A stretch of 64,000 nucleotides of DNA from Ceratopteris richardii (GCA_020310875.1 CM035414.1:192665803-192729802); one strand, 5' to 3'. Positions 33,053-45,008 are shown, numbered from the stretch's first letter. A program made the numbers and translations. The notes: generated from the sequence alone by a model not told the origin.

Positions 33053-35891
33053 TGTAGGGCTTCTGTTTGGTGGACCTCAACTTCATATTTCTTGAAATTC
33101 TGTGGTACTTGGAACAATGATTCCTCCTGTGCTTGTTTCATTGCATTTCTTTTCTTTTTCTTTTGACTATCTTCACTTTCCTCCCTTGAATTTATAGTTT
33201 TAATGCTTGTGAGAAGTTCTTCTTCTGTTTGGGTAAATACTCCTAGATTTTCTAGATAGCGCTCGTCTGAGTCAAAGCAACTATCCATCATAATGGACTC
33301 TAGATCATTGTTGTCCTCTTCTTCTTCTTCTATGACCTCATTAGAGTCACACTCTTCTAGCAAGGGTTCACACATGAACAAAGAGATATCATAACCCTCC
33401 TCATCACCATGAGGTATCCACTATTCTTCATTAATAGCGATGTCCATGGTGGCTAAGCTTTCTGCTCAACCATGAGGCTCAAATTCCTCATCTGGAAAGA
33501 TCATCAATGTGTAAGATGGGTCTCTACTAGTCTGGCTCCTTGAGAAGTTCCTTCTTCTCTCGGTTTTAGGCTTCTTTCTTCTTCCTCTCTGAGCTGGCAC
33601 ATCCACGAGTGAGTATCTTCATGCATCCAGCATGGATTAGAAGAACTTAGTAAATGCATAGAGATCGAGTCTTCTTGCACTTTGTGGATAGGATTCCACT
33701 CTAGGGGTGGTACATCTATGAAGGTATAATCCTTCAAATTGACCTTGGTTGTGATGCCTAAGTGCTGCAAGTATAGGGACTGGTTCCCCAATCTTTTAGT
33801 ATTTGCAGTTGCCATAGGAAGGGTCTTCCTAAGATCATTTCGTTGATGTTATTTTTGCCAAGTCACATATAGCAAAGATGTGTTCAAACTCTACACCACA
33901 AGTGGTTAGAGTGATCCCTTATATCAATCCTCGAGGTCTTTCAATATGGACGTTAATCATTTGATGCTTCATTCTAGTTGGTTTTAATGTAGGTTTTCCC
34001 CATTTTGATTCACACAAGGACGTGGTCGCAATTGCAACACCAGCACCTGAATCTAGGATATATTTGGTTGTGTAACCTTGGTAGGTGATTGGAAGATAAG
34101 TATTACCCTCTTCACCTTCACCAGTAGAGGTAACTTTGGGACTTTTTGCTTAGAGCATGATTTTTACATATTTGAACCAAGTTTTGGAACTTGATTCGCC
34201 ACATGTTTCCATAGCTCATGTTTTATTTTGAGCAGCTCTTATAAAGTGAGATGACACTGCACCTTAGTGTTCTTGATGACTTCAGTGTTTCTTGGATCCA
34301 CTGGGGCTTCATTCCTTATCAATATTGTGGGAGCTATGATCTAAAGAGATTTAAATTCCCATGGACCTGTGAATTGTGGCAACTTTTGTAAAGAATTGGA
34401 TTCAAAATCTAATCTTTCATCTTCTTGTTGCTCTACTTGGTCTTTGTAAATAGATGGAATGTCTTGGGGAAATTGATCATGAAGATCATTAATTTTAGGA
34501 ATAGAAGGGGGATTACCATTCTCCTTGGCCCATTTCTCTTCTTGTATTTCCCACAAGAACTCTTGAGAGCACTGTTGAATTGAAAGAGGTGTTCCAACAT
34601 CCATGGAATCAGGAACATAAACTTTCATTGGTGGTGAGCTTTCTCTTTCGACAACTTGTTAAGCTTGTGGAGGTAAAGAAACATGCAACTTGTTTTCCAA
34701 TGACTCTAGTCTTTCTAAAAAGCCTTGGAAATGCAAACCCGATTGGATAGAATTTGTCTGATTGAACATTTGATTGGCCTTGAGCATCACATGAGCTAGT
34801 TCTACCATTATCATGCAAATTTTTGTTTGTTCAATCTCTAAATCTACTCTAGGGTAACTCTTGTCTAGGTTTGCAGTTGTTGGCCCTTCTTGAAGTCAAG
34901 TGAGGTAGGCCTTGAACATCATGTCCAAGCCTTCTAGGGTTGGATTTGCGAGAACATACCTTGGTTCTGGTCTATTCACAATGAGTGGTGGGGTGGGATG
35001 AAGGGGAGTGGATGGATTTTTGGCATGCGAGGGGTTTTGAGATGCAATGTTTACAATTTGTATTTATGCATCTCTCAAGATTTCTTCTAGTTTGGATATC
35101 TTTCTAGCCCACTTACAGTTGGCCTTCTCCCTGGTATCCTTCCAGGTTCTTGTTTTCCTCTTACTAGAATCTCCTAATTCACTTGACTCTGATTGTTTAG
35201 TTGGTTTAACTTGTTGTAAATCTTGTGCCCTATTGATTGCATAGGAGCCATGTTAAAGATACTTGAACTTGAATCCACATTAATTGGTGTAACCTTGGGC
35301 TCACTAGAGGGTTTCCTTGGACAATCTCTTGGGAGATGTTCTTTGCCGCACTCAAGACAAAATCATTGTATTGTGATGGCTTGTCCGGAGCCAATTGGTG
35401 GGGACATTCACGAATGAAATGTTGCCTTGACATCTAAAACATGGTTCTCTATGGGCTTGTGGTCTCATTTGTCTCAATTGGGGCCTAGGTTTAGGATTCA
35501 TATACATGACATTGGAGTATTCTAGCACCCTACTTGGTTCCATACATAGTGCCTCATATTGATATGGATAAGTATCACTATGATTGGGTGACTCTCTGTA
35601 ATAAGTTTGTGGACTATCTTCATAGGTGTAGTTAGAACTCTGAGCATGAGGGTCATTTTCTGAGACCAAAGGGGTCATTGGCACCAATGCTCTATTAGGG
35701 TTATCCTCTACCACTACATACTTAACTAGGATCACATTGGCAAGAGGTGGCAATTGGTTTCCTAGGATCAGTTGTGGCCTATATGGTGCCTGATATTGTT
35801 GTTGGTATTGAGATTGATATTGGTGTTGTAGCCTGTAATATGTTTATTGGTATCGGTTGTGATACCTACCTTGTTGGTAAGGTATGATAAG
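33053..35891 (-). pseudogene. Gypsy S: gag zinc knuckle and protease remnant
   Basis: On the minus strand, from right to left: a Gln/Tyr-rich region (near 35790), an open stretch with ESPNHSDTYPYQYE, a zinc knuckle broken by a frame change (CFRCQG then HFIRECPH, about 35440-35395), a spacer rich in acidic residues, and a retropepsin-like active site ILDSGAGVAIATTSLCE near 34060-34020, followed by LKDYTFIDVPPLEWNP. This order (gag, CCHC, protease) and the DSGA-VAIA context fit Ty3/Gypsy. The reverse transcriptase side should follow to the left but the copy is cut at 33053 by X. Its gag N-terminal half is at 50475-51886, beyond the W insertion. Confidence 0.7.
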
Positions 35892-36962
35892 TGTTGATGT
35901 GTAAAACACCACAAAAAATGAATTAATGTGACACTAGAACACTTCTATGGTCACCATTAACTCATTGCCACTCCAAACTTTGAGAAATGATAGCCGAAAC
36001 CAAGAACTTTACTTCTTCATATTTTTTTAGTCACTGAAATGACATACCTTCAGTATTTTGCTAATTTCTCTGAGATCAAATATTATTTCTCCAAGATCTT
36101 TTATATGCTGAAACTAAAAGAGTAGAGCTTTTCAACAAGCTATTATATGCATGAAACGGATCTCTAGAACTCAAGTTATGGCCTTCACAAGATGACCCTC
36201 TATGACTTTCCAAAATTGAAAATTTTGCCTGTTTTAGTAAATTTCGCTGTCTAAAAATAAAAATTCGATGCCTAGCATCGACTTGCAACCAAAAGTCGAT
36301 GCGAGGCATCGACTTTGAGCTTTTTCAGCCACTTTTTTAGCACCAGAATTACCCCCTTGAAACACACATGAACAAGACCACTTTTATGTGGGAAGTCGAT
36401 GCCAGGCATCGACTTTATGCTGAAACTCGATGCCAGGCATCGAGTTGCTCCACAAACCTCATGTTTTAAGAAGTTCTAGCAGTACATAACAGTCAGAGAA
36501 TAAAACACGGACTTGTCAATACAAATTTGATGCCAGGCATCGAGTTGCTCAAAAAACTTCAACTTTTGAACTCATCACACAGTAGAAAAACATGGAGATG
36601 ATGGAGAGAGTCTCATACACAGAACTTTAACTATTTCTTCTCATAGCTATGAAAAACTCAGAAGTTTTACAGGTGCTTTCTCACTCAGAGAAACCCGACT
36701 ATACGCAGTCATACAAAATGAACTCCTTCTCACATTCTATCACTCTCTTCCACTTCTTCTATCTCGCCGTGTCAGTTGATACAAACTAACTTATATAGAT
36801 TTTCTCATTCTCGTGACTTTTTTAAAAAACTTCTAGAACTAAAGTGAACTAACTTTACAAATATAATACACTTGTGAATTTGTCCCTTCACATAGGCATG
36901 TGGTTTTCTTCTAAAGCTTTGACCTTCAAATATATGTCCAATTAGTGATTGTTTCTCTAACA
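35892..36962 (-). repeat. W 3' LTR (1071 bp)
   Basis: Starts TGTTGATGTG and ends CTCTAACA, with the polypurine tract (GGGGGAGC on the minus strand, 36963-36970) outside it. A minus-strand TATATAA lies near 36790-36797. The LTR contains the palindrome series at 36265-36544. Confidence 0.93.
36265..36544. repeat. Series of five hairpins around GATGCC/GGCATC in the W LTR
   Basis: P1 36265-36281 has 7-bp arms with a 3-nt loop. P2 36292-36316 has perfect 11-bp arms (AAAGTCGATGC) and a 3-nt loop. P3 36393-36415 has perfect 11-bp arms (AAGTCGATGCC) with a 1-nt centre. P4 36424-36446 has perfect 11-bp arms (AACTCGATGCC) with a 1-nt centre. P5 36527-36544 is imperfect, with a C-to-T-like change in one arm. 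P3 and P4 differ at a G/C position in both arms, so pairing is preserved. Confidence 0.92.
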
Positions 36963-36998
36963 GCTCCCCCTCAATCACTAATTGACATTCTCTGTTCC

Positions 36999-38411
36999 TC
37001 ATATCTTCTTCTTTTCTTTTACTCCTACCATGCTTTTGAATCTGCTGTTCTTCACACCATCCAAGCTCTTTGTCATTATGTCTGCTATCTGATCTTTTGT
37101 AGAAATGTACTCGACTTCAATTTCTTTCTCCATTACCTTTTCTCTGAGAAAATGATACTGTATCTCTATGTGCTTTGTCCTTGCATGAAAAACTGGATTT
37201 GCTGCAAGATAAAGTGAACTCATATTATCTCCATGTATTGTAGGTATACCTTGATCAATGCCCAAGCTTTTGAACAATTTCTGCATCCATATGACCTCCT
37301 TAGCTGCTTCCACAAGTCCTTTGTACTCAGCTTCAGTTGATGATAATGCTACTGTATGTTGTTTCTTTGAACACCAACTTACAAGCTTATCACCAATGTA
37401 TATCATGTAGCCATGAGTTGTTCTTCTGTCATCCTAGTTACCTGCCCAGTCTGAGTCACTATAGGCTCTCAACTTCAAATCAGATGTAAAAGGATAATAT
37501 AATCCTTCCTTTATAGTTCCTTTGATATATCTAAGAACTCTTTGACGTGCAATCCAATGTGGGTCCTTTGGACAATGCATGAATTGTGACAAAACTCCCA
37601 CTGCATAACTAAGATCAGGTCTTGTTAGTGTAGCATAAATCAAACTACCCACAAGAGATTGATACTTCCTCATATCTTTGTATTCTGCACCATCATATTT
37701 ACTGAGCTTGTGATTAACTTCAAGTGGGGTTGAAGCTTCTCTGCAATTTTCCATATCAAACTTCTTCAATAGATTCAGAAGATACCTTTCTTGTGATACA
37801 TATATGCCATGATCTGTATAAGTGACTTCCATTCCAAGAAAGTATGACAACTTTCCTAGATCACTGACCTTGAATTCTTTTTCAAGTAATCTCTTTACTT
37901 CCTTGATTCCTTCATCTGAAGTACCTGTGATTATAATGTCATCTACATAAATACAAATGTAGATTGTACCTTCCTCTGTTCTTTTGATAAGCAGACTTGG
38001 ATCTGCTTTTGAACTTTGATATCCAAGTTCATTGAGATACTTCACTAGTCTATAGTTCCATGCTCTTCGAGCTTGTTTTAATCCATAGAGTGCTCTTCTC
38101 AACCTGCAAACAAAATTTGGATACCTGGAATCTATAAAACCTTGAGGTTGTTCCATGTATACCTCATCTGATATGTATCCATTCAAGAATGCATTCTTTA
38201 TATCCAATTGACTTAGGGTCCATCCTTTTGAAGCTGCAATAGCAATGATTGTCCTTATAGTTGACATCTTAGCTACAGGAGTCAATGTCTCATCATAATC
38301 TATGCCATAGGTTTGGGCATAGCCTTTCACCACCAATCTGGCTTTGTATCTGGCTATACTTCCATCGGCAAGCTTCTTCACTTTATAAACCCATTTATTT
38401 CCAATTACTTT
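36999..38411 (-). pseudogene. W reverse transcriptase and RNase H remnant
   Basis: From the V insertion edge leftward: reverse transcriptase (NKWVYKVKKLADGS, LSQLDIKNAFLNGY, LYGLKQARRAWNY, CIYVDDIIITGT with catalytic YVDD intact), then RNase H after an in-frame TAG at 37431-37433 (SSTEAEYKGLV, DNMSSLYLAANPVFHA, TKDQIADIMTKSLDG). The frame is otherwise open. The first 16 or so residues of the local open frame come from V's LTR and are not W. By eye it is very similar to U over this part. Confidence 0.93.
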
Positions 38412-39462
38412 TGTTACAAGGCTGACGGAGCGAGACAATCGCAACCGCAGAAGAAGGATAAACAAGAATTGTGGCTAAAATGACGGAGATGCAGGAAATT
38501 ACGCAAGAGTCGGTAGATGAAGAATGCGAAAGCAATAAAAAGCAGAAGACAGAAAGAGAGAAAGGTCGTCGCTTCGTTAGATTGGTGGAGCAGAATTTAC
38601 TGTGTTAAAAAGAATCTTGGAGTGATAGTTAACAGGAATTTATTTGAGAGAGACAGAAGGTTAGATACGTCTCTGTTCTGTTGAGCACTGTAGTGAATAG
38701 GGTTGATCACATCGAGAACTGAAGTATTCGGAGATTGCGAGTATCATATTTTAAGACTGTGTATGAGATATTGTTGAGTACATTGAGTACTGTTTCATTT
38801 TATTCATATTTAATTATTATGCTATTCTCTGGTTGAACTGATTCCCATTTGGTAGTTTTGTGTTGTGAGTCTATTTGATGATCAGTTATATATGATTCTG
38901 TATTTCTCGGCTGTGAGATTGTGTGTTTGTTGTCCTGCGTGAGACTGTGTAAGGACAAAGTTTAGTACCTTTTCGGTTAAGTGACCAGGTTATATATAAT
39001 AATCGGCGATCACTGAGTATTCGACAAGGATCTGTGTGTAGACAGAAGTTAATTACGGTAGAAATCTGTGACTCGAGTCAGTATACGCAAAGTTTGAAGT
39101 AATCTCGATCCAAGTTGTCTGTGTATTTTTTGTCCGGTGTGTTTATTTGTCACATGGAATCGTCTTATTGAGAAGTATTTAATTATTGAGAAGAGCGTAT
39201 TCTCGTAGTTGTAAGTTACGGCAAAACCACGGTGTTACTACCATAGCATATTCAGTCCGAATATTCTAACACTCATTGTGCCGAAGAGTAGTCAATATTC
39301 AAACTCACTCACTGTGTTAAGACGTGAAGGAATACTTGCGATTGTGTAAAGGATTGGGAAAATAGTACAGGGCCTCTGTCTAACAGACCCCTACCACTCC
39401 CAAGAACCCGAGGACCCGATAATACTCGTCCGAAAGTTGGATTGAAGTATTATCGTTTAACA
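38412..39462 (+). repeat. V 5' LTR (1051 bp)
   Basis: Matches 46017-47067 over its full length with 10 substitutions noted. A TATATATAA stretch at 38991-38999 is the likely core promoter. Confidence 0.95.
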
Positions 39463-39480
39463 TTGGCGATCCTACTGGGG
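39463..39480 (+). other. V primer-binding site (atypical)
   Basis: TTGGCGATCCTACTGGGG directly follows the LTR. The first part (TTGGCG) and the trailing GGGG resemble the tRNA-Asp-type site of plant Gypsy elements (seen intact in R at 62054-62075), but the middle is different. The matching tRNA was not identified. The stretch 39481-39606 is leader with no gene. Confidence 0.7.
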
Positions 39481-39606
39481 AAGTGGCATTGAGATTGCCT
39501 GGTATTTTGTTCAAACTAAATTTTGTTGGAAGGACAGTAGCAACAGAATCAGATTGTTGCAATACTGTTTGTTCGTAATACTATATGATTAGTACGGAAA
39601 TGCTAC

Positions 39607-42600
39607 ATGCCGATTACTCGATCAGGTGAAAAGTATCCCAAGAATCATCAGTTAGGGGTATTAAGAACAACTTTGGGAGGTACTAGTGCAATTAGACCTG
39701 ATCCAGTTGTCGAAAAAGTGACAAACGATAACACTGATTCCGGTGAAATTACGGTAGAACGTAGTACATCTCTAGAATTGCCTGGTGTTACTACGGTGCA
39801 GACTGTCGAAAATACAGCAATTTTGGAACCTACCAAGACGCAGTTGGAATCTAGTATAAAAGTCTTCGGAATAGATTCAGATACGATTAGAAACACTTTA
39901 GGGAAGGAAATTAATACAGGCGAATCTACGCTGTATCCAATCACAATTTTGAATCCTTCCGGTGGAATTTCGGTAAGAAAAACACAGTTTTTCGGTGACG
40001 ATTCAGCACTTTCGGCTGAATCTTCAGCTCAACTACAATGTTTGGAAGCAAGTCTTCCTACTTTGGATATCAAGGAGGAAGGAAGACTATTCGAAACAGA
40101 AATTCGCAATATAGTAAGTAAGTTAATTGCACCGGAAAGTGTGCCATTGGGCGAAACAAATTCCGGTAGTTCAGAAACTCAAACCAGAAATACAGGAGTG
40201 TATAATACATTTACGATGAATGAACAACCACAACGACAATTAGGTCAACCCAGATTGGCTTCAACGGGAGTAACATACACAAAGTTTAGTGGGTTTCCAA
40301 GAGATGATCCAGATGCTCACGTACGCACCTTCGAAATCAGTTACGCTGTCCTCAACCATCCACCGGATCCGGCATACAAAGCAATTGTTTTTCAATCCAC
40401 ACTTGTGAATGAAGCAGCAAGATGGCTTACTGAATATGATATTAATCATTTCGGTACTTATGAAGCAGTACGAGACGCTTTTCTGCAGCGATTCAGGCTG
40501 AAAAAGAATCCTGCAGAGATCTTTGAGTATTTACAGAACAATAGACAGAAACCAAATCAAACTGTACAAGAGTATGCTACCCTTTTCAGAACTCATTTAA
40601 GACAGTTACCCCAGGCCCATGCTAATTTACCAGACGATGTTATTACACAGTGGTTTATCAATGGCTTGCTTCCTCAACTTAGGCAAATCATGATTATAAG
40701 ATGTGTAGGAGCCATGACCCTCGATGCAGTGATAGCAATGACCCTTCAGCTAGAAAACAAAGTCGGTGGATTTTCAGAGGATTTGGAATGGATTAAAACA
40801 AACAAACATATAGCTGAAGATATAACTAGGCAAGTATATTGCACTATATGCAAGAATTCAGGACATACTAGTGCCCAGTGTGCGTTAAATCAGACCTATT
40901 GCGCCATCTGTAACATTGTGGGACATACCACTGAGAATTGTGCATACAATGCTAGAAGACAAGGGGCAGCAACAGTTAATGCAATTATTCAGGAACAAGG
41001 GCAGTCATCCAATCAATATGTACCCCCACATTTGAGACACAATCAACAACAAGGGTATCGACATTATCGAGGACAGAGGAACAACAACTATAACACACCG
41101 CGCTGGCAGAATGGACCACCACCGGAAAATCAAAATTTACCACCACCTCGATGTCATTTCTGTGGACAATTGGGCCATATTAGAAGATTCTGTAGAGATG
41201 CAGCGGAATATGATCAAAGGAAAAAGGAACGTCAAAACCCAATGGCCAATGTGGTAACAATCACACCTGTAGAGACGCAGGCAGCAGCAGTTCAAACTCG
41301 TTCCGGTAAACAATTGCAACCAGCAGCAGAACTATTTGAGCCAGGGATACGTGAACAACACAGAATGTATCATAAGGCTAGCCAGTGGACTACCGTAGAA
41401 CCACCTGTTTTTCCAGAACCTACTCCAGTGATCCAGTCCCCGGATACAACACAAGTTCGTGCTGACAATACAGAAGCAGGTACATCATCTGCAGTAGAAT
41501 TACCATCTTCAGACCAAGCTTCATCTGCAACAGTTAAGGAAGATGCAAATCAATTGCAACCAACTTGGGATATATTGTCAAAAGCATCCATCACATTGCC
41601 TTTCGGGCAATTACTGGCATTAGTACCAGGAATACGCCAACAATTTCAACAACAGTCTATTACAAAATCTGCTTGCATTCCGGCTACCGCAACAGTACAA
41701 CCAGAGCCAGACTCTACGGTAGATCACTCAGTTCCTCTGATTACGGTATGGTTTCATAAACATCAAATTCCACAAGTTTTAATTGATGGGGGGTCCGGCG
41801 TGAATATTGCCACTGCGTCACTTTGTAAGAAGTTAGGATGGACTAAGATAGAACCAGCTCAATTCTTTGTTAGGATGGCTGATCAATCTAGAGTTCATCC
41901 AGTAGGACTGGTCCGAGATATACCCATAACTGTCCAAGACACAACATTCAAGATGACTTTTGTTGTTTTAGAATTGCCGGAATCCACCCTAGACTACAAT
42001 CTACTTTTCGGTTGTCCTTGGTTGAAACAAGCCAAGGTAATTCAAGACTGGTCAGCCCAGGAACTTACGTTCAAAGATAAAAATCGCAAATGTGTTGTAA
42101 AATCAGATGCTATACAACCCTGTGAGTTACATGCTCGACCATATTTTGCCGAACCAGTCCATATGTTAGATGGATTGTCGGATGACGAAGAAGAAGAATT
42201 TCTGAAGAATAATGTTGATTTGATGACAGTAGGAACTATTGATCTACAGTCTGTGGTAGATACCTGGAATGCTTCAGTATGTACAGTAATACCCATTGTC
42301 GAAGAAATTAAGGAGGAAAATACCATTTCGATTCAAGGTAATGAATTACAGCAACTTCTCGAACCATCAGCTGATACAGAGAAATATCAACAATTTTATG
42401 TTCCAGAAGACCAGTTAATTACTTATAATCTTGGAGATGAAGACCACCCTCGTCCTGTAAAGATAAAGCAAAACTTACCTGAAGCCTTTCAAGCAGATTT
42501 AATCAAGTTACTCCAAGAATTTATTGACGTCTTTGCATGGGATTACAAAGACATGAAGGGCTTGGATCCTCGTATCTATCAACACAGAGTTATGCTAAAA

Positions 42601-44139
42601 CCAGAAGCGAAACCGATAAGGCAAACCAGTTACCGGATGAACCCACATTATGCATCTCAGGTAAAGGCTGAACTTGATAGGTTATTAAAAGTGGGATTCA
42701 TAGTACCAATAGAACATGCGGAATGGATTTCACCGATTGTAATTGTACCAAAGAAAAACAAGCAATTGAGAATTTGCGTAGACTATCGGAAATTAAATGC
42801 TGCAACAATACCGGATCCTTTTCCGATTCCTTTTTTGGATACTATGCTTGACAAAGTAGCAGGTCATGAGATGTATTCATTTCTAGATGGATACAGTGGA
42901 TATAATCAAGTAAGAATGGCTGAAGAGGATATACCAAAAACTGCATTTATTACAAATTGGGGTGTCTTTGCTTGTACAGTAATGTGGTTTGGATTGAGGA
43001 ATGCGCCAAGCACATTTCAAAGATGTACGCAGGAGATATTTTCTCCTTATCTCACCTCATTCATGCAAGTATATCTTGACGATTTTTCAATTTTCGGTAA
43101 AATGATCGCACATCTAGTACATTTACGATGTTGCTTTCAGAGATGCAGAGAATATAGATTGTGTTTAAACCCAAACAAATCTGTGTTTGCGGTTTCATGT
43201 GGTAAGTTACTTGGTCACATCATATCAGCACAGGGTATTCAAGTTGATCCTGATAAAATTTCAGCAGTATTAGAAGCTCCGGTGCCTAATACACCTAAGG
43301 AAGTAATGCGATTTATGGGTCAAGTGAGATGGCATGGAAGGCATTTACGGTGGCTTGCTCATGTGGCAATACCACTGAACAAATTAATTTCCAAAACTCC
43401 AAGGCAATTCGAATGGACTCAGGAATGTCAGATAGCATTTGATCGACTGAAACAGTTATTAACACAGGTTCCCATTTTACAGCCACCAGATTGGGATCAC
43501 CCATTTCACGTATTTGTTGATGCATTTGATATAGCAATAGGAAGTGTACTAATGCAACAAACAGATAAATGGTTTAGACCAGTATACTATGCTAGTAGAA
43601 GATTAGCACCTGCAGAGAAGAACTACTCGGTAACAGAGAGGGAATGCTTAGGACTAGTGTATTCGGTAAAAAAATTCAGACATTATTTGTTGGGCCAAAA
43701 ATTTACATTTCATGTCGATCACGCTGCACTTGTTTACTTGGTTCGGCAGCAACATATAGGTGGCCGCCTAGCACGATGGGTTCTACTATTGCAAGAATTC
43801 GACTATGATGTCATTCATCGGCCAGGTAGTTCACATGCTTTAGCAGACTTTTTGTCACGCTTAGATTCAGGTGAACCTCCGGTTGGTATAAATGATACAA
43901 CGCCAGCTATTTATACTTCAGAACCCACTACTGAGGAATTGTCAAACCAACCAGTACCAACTACGTATTATGATCAGTTATTGACCTTCCTTTCAAATGG
44001 ATGTCTACCTTCTGAAGTCCCCACAGCTACACGCCGAAAAATTGCAGGTTTTAGTCGACGATTCCGGTTAGTTGCTGGAGAACTTTATTATGCAGATTAT
44101 ACAGGAACCTTACTACGGTGTGTCCTACACACGAAGTAA
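39607..44139 (+). CDS. V gag-protease-reverse transcriptase-RNase H polyprotein
   Basis: An uninterrupted 1510-codon ORF starting MPITRSGEKY. Gag spans roughly residues 210-400 (FPRDDPDAHVRTFEISY, WLTEYDINHFG). Three CX2CX4HX4C zinc knuckles begin at C412, C432 and C516. The protease has LIDGGSGVNIAT with D727. The reverse transcriptase has VDYRKLNAATIPDPFP, FLDGYSGYNQV and YLDDF (Y1156-F1160). RNase H has VDAFDIAIGSVL with D1305, and TERECLGLVY. The order RT-RNase H-integrase marks Ty3/Gypsy. The frame ends shortly after RNase H because of a single-base shift near 44122; integrase continues in the other phase. No chromodomain is seen. These proteins would form the particle and copy the RNA in the cytoplasm. 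Confidence 0.95.
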   Translation: MPITRSGEKYPKNHQLGVLRTTLGGTSAIRPDPVVEKVTNDNTDSGEITVERSTSLELPGVTTVQTVENTAILEPTKTQLESSIKVFGIDSDTIRNTLGKEINTGESTLYPITILNPSGGISVRKTQFFGDDSALSAESSAQLQCLEASLPTLDIKEEGRLFETEIRNIVSKLIAPESVPLGETNSGSSETQTRNTGVYNTFTMNEQPQRQLGQPRLASTGVTYTKFSGFPRDDPDAHVRTFEISYAVLNHPPDPAYKAIVFQSTLVNEAARWLTEYDINHFGTYEAVRDAFLQRFRLKKNPAEIFEYLQNNRQKPNQTVQEYATLFRTHLRQLPQAHANLPDDVITQWFINGLLPQLRQIMIIRCVGAMTLDAVIAMTLQLENKVGGFSEDLEWIKTNKHIAEDITRQVYCTICKNSGHTSAQCALNQTYCAICNIVGHTTENCAYNARRQGAATVNAIIQEQGQSSNQYVPPHLRHNQQQGYRHYRGQRNNNYNTPRWQNGPPPENQNLPPPRCHFCGQLGHIRRFCRDAAEYDQRKKERQNPMANVVTITPVETQAAAVQTRSGKQLQPAAELFEPGIREQHRMYHKASQWTTVEPPVFPEPTPVIQSPDTTQVRADNTEAGTSSAVELPSSDQASSATVKEDANQLQPTWDILSKASITLPFGQLLALVPGIRQQFQQQSITKSACIPATATVQPEPDSTVDHSVPLITVWFHKHQIPQVLIDGGSGVNIATASLCKKLGWTKIEPAQFFVRMADQSRVHPVGLVRDIPITVQDTTFKMTFVVLELPESTLDYNLLFGCPWLKQAKVIQDWSAQELTFKDKNRKCVVKSDAIQPCELHARPYFAEPVHMLDGLSDDEEEEFLKNNVDLMTVGTIDLQSVVDTWNASVCTVIPIVEEIKEENTISIQGNELQQLLEPSADTEKYQQFYVPEDQLITYNLGDEDHPRPVKIKQNLPEAFQADLIKLLQEFIDVFAWDYKDMKGLDPRIYQHRVMLKPEAKPIRQTSYRMNPHYASQVKAELDRLLKVGFIVPIEHAEWISPIVIVPKKNKQLRICVDYRKLNAATIPDPFPIPFLDTMLDKVAGHEMYSFLDGYSGYNQVRMAEEDIPKTAFITNWGVFACTVMWFGLRNAPSTFQRCTQEIFSPYLTSFMQVYLDDFSIFGKMIAHLVHLRCCFQRCREYRLCLNPNKSVFAVSCGKLLGHIISAQGIQVDPDKISAVLEAPVPNTPKEVMRFMGQVRWHGRHLRWLAHVAIPLNKLISKTPRQFEWTQECQIAFDRLKQLLTQVPILQPPDWDHPFHVFVDAFDIAIGSVLMQQTDKWFRPVYYASRRLAPAEKNYSVTERECLGLVYSVKKFRHYLLGQKFTFHVDHAALVYLVRQQHIGGRLARWVLLLQEFDYDVIHRPGSSHALADFLSRLDSGEPPVGINDTTPAIYTSEPTTEELSNQPVPTTYYDQLLTFLSNGCLPSEVPTATRRKIAGFSRRFRLVAGELYYADYTGTLLRCVLHTK

Positions 44140-45008
44140 ATTCAGTCATCAATTTAGCTCACTCAAGTCCAACAGGAGGACATTTTGCAGCAGATCTTAC
44201 TCACCGAAAAATTCTGCAAAGTGGACTTTGGTGGCCAACTATGTACAGAGATATATTGGAATTTATCAAAACTTGTGATAGCTGTCAAAGAACTGGACAA
44301 CCACTACAACGCCATTACTTTCCACTTCATCCAGTACTTCCTTTAGAACCATTTCAGAAATGGGGTCTTGATTTCATTGGTCCAATCACACCTCCCGCGG
44401 TATTCAGCAATAACAGGTATATATTGACTTGCACAGATTACGCAACCAGGTGGGCAGAAGCATGGCCTTTACGCTTGGCTACAGCAGTTGAAGTAGCGAA
44501 ATGTCTATTATCAGATGTCTTTCCAAGATTTGGATTGCCACTAGAGCTTGTTTCAGATCAGGGCACTCATTTTATGAACAATTTGATGAAAGCATTAACA
44601 CAGTCATTTCAAATCAGTCATAAATTCAGCTCACCATATTATCCTCGTGCAAATGGATTGGCAGAAAGTACCAACAAATCTTTGCTGAATATGCTTCAGA
44701 AAATGACTAGAGAAACACCGGAAAGATGGGATCAATTGCTACCTGCAGTCTTATGGGCCTATCGCACGACATATAAGGTAACCACCGGCTTGACACCATT
44801 TAAATTAGCCTATGGAATAGAAGCAATAGCTCCGATGGAAATGGTAATACCAAGTTTAAGAGTAGCAATGTCTCAGAAGCTTTTACCCGAAGAGTCATTG
44901 GTATTTCGGTTGGAAACACTTAGAGAATTAGATGAGCACCGATGGCTCAGTTTCTTAACTATGAAAGAAATCCAATTAAGACAGGCCAGGACACCTGACC
45001 GAATTTAA
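44118..45008 (+). pseudogene. V integrase in a shifted frame
   Basis: The frame overlaps the end of the upstream ORF by 22 nt and has no ATG at its start (GTG). It contains the HHCC zinc region (NLAHSSPTGGHFAADLTHRK then CDSCQRTG) and the catalytic core with WGLDFIGPI, VSDQGTHF and NGLAESTNKSL (D, D, E present). A TAA at 45006-45008 then cuts it; the C-terminal part (VGQLVLFYNAK, LRWFGPFKI) continues to about 45230 in a third phase. Comparison with the family's usual RCVP junction says the first shift is a one-base loss rather than programmed frameshifting. Integrase inserts the cDNA into the genome. Confidence 0.9.

Noticed and set aside
36076-36309. Shared minus-strand frame also at 50248-50550
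   Set aside because: It lies in the two copies of the W LTR and is an LTR artefact.
36265-36544. CRISPR-like repeat array
   Set aside because: Spacing is irregular, the repeats are palindromes inside an LTR, and the genome is eukaryotic.
37434-38465. N-terminal extension of the W reverse transcriptase frame
   Set aside because: The first residues come from V's LTR read in antisense; W coding begins at 38411.
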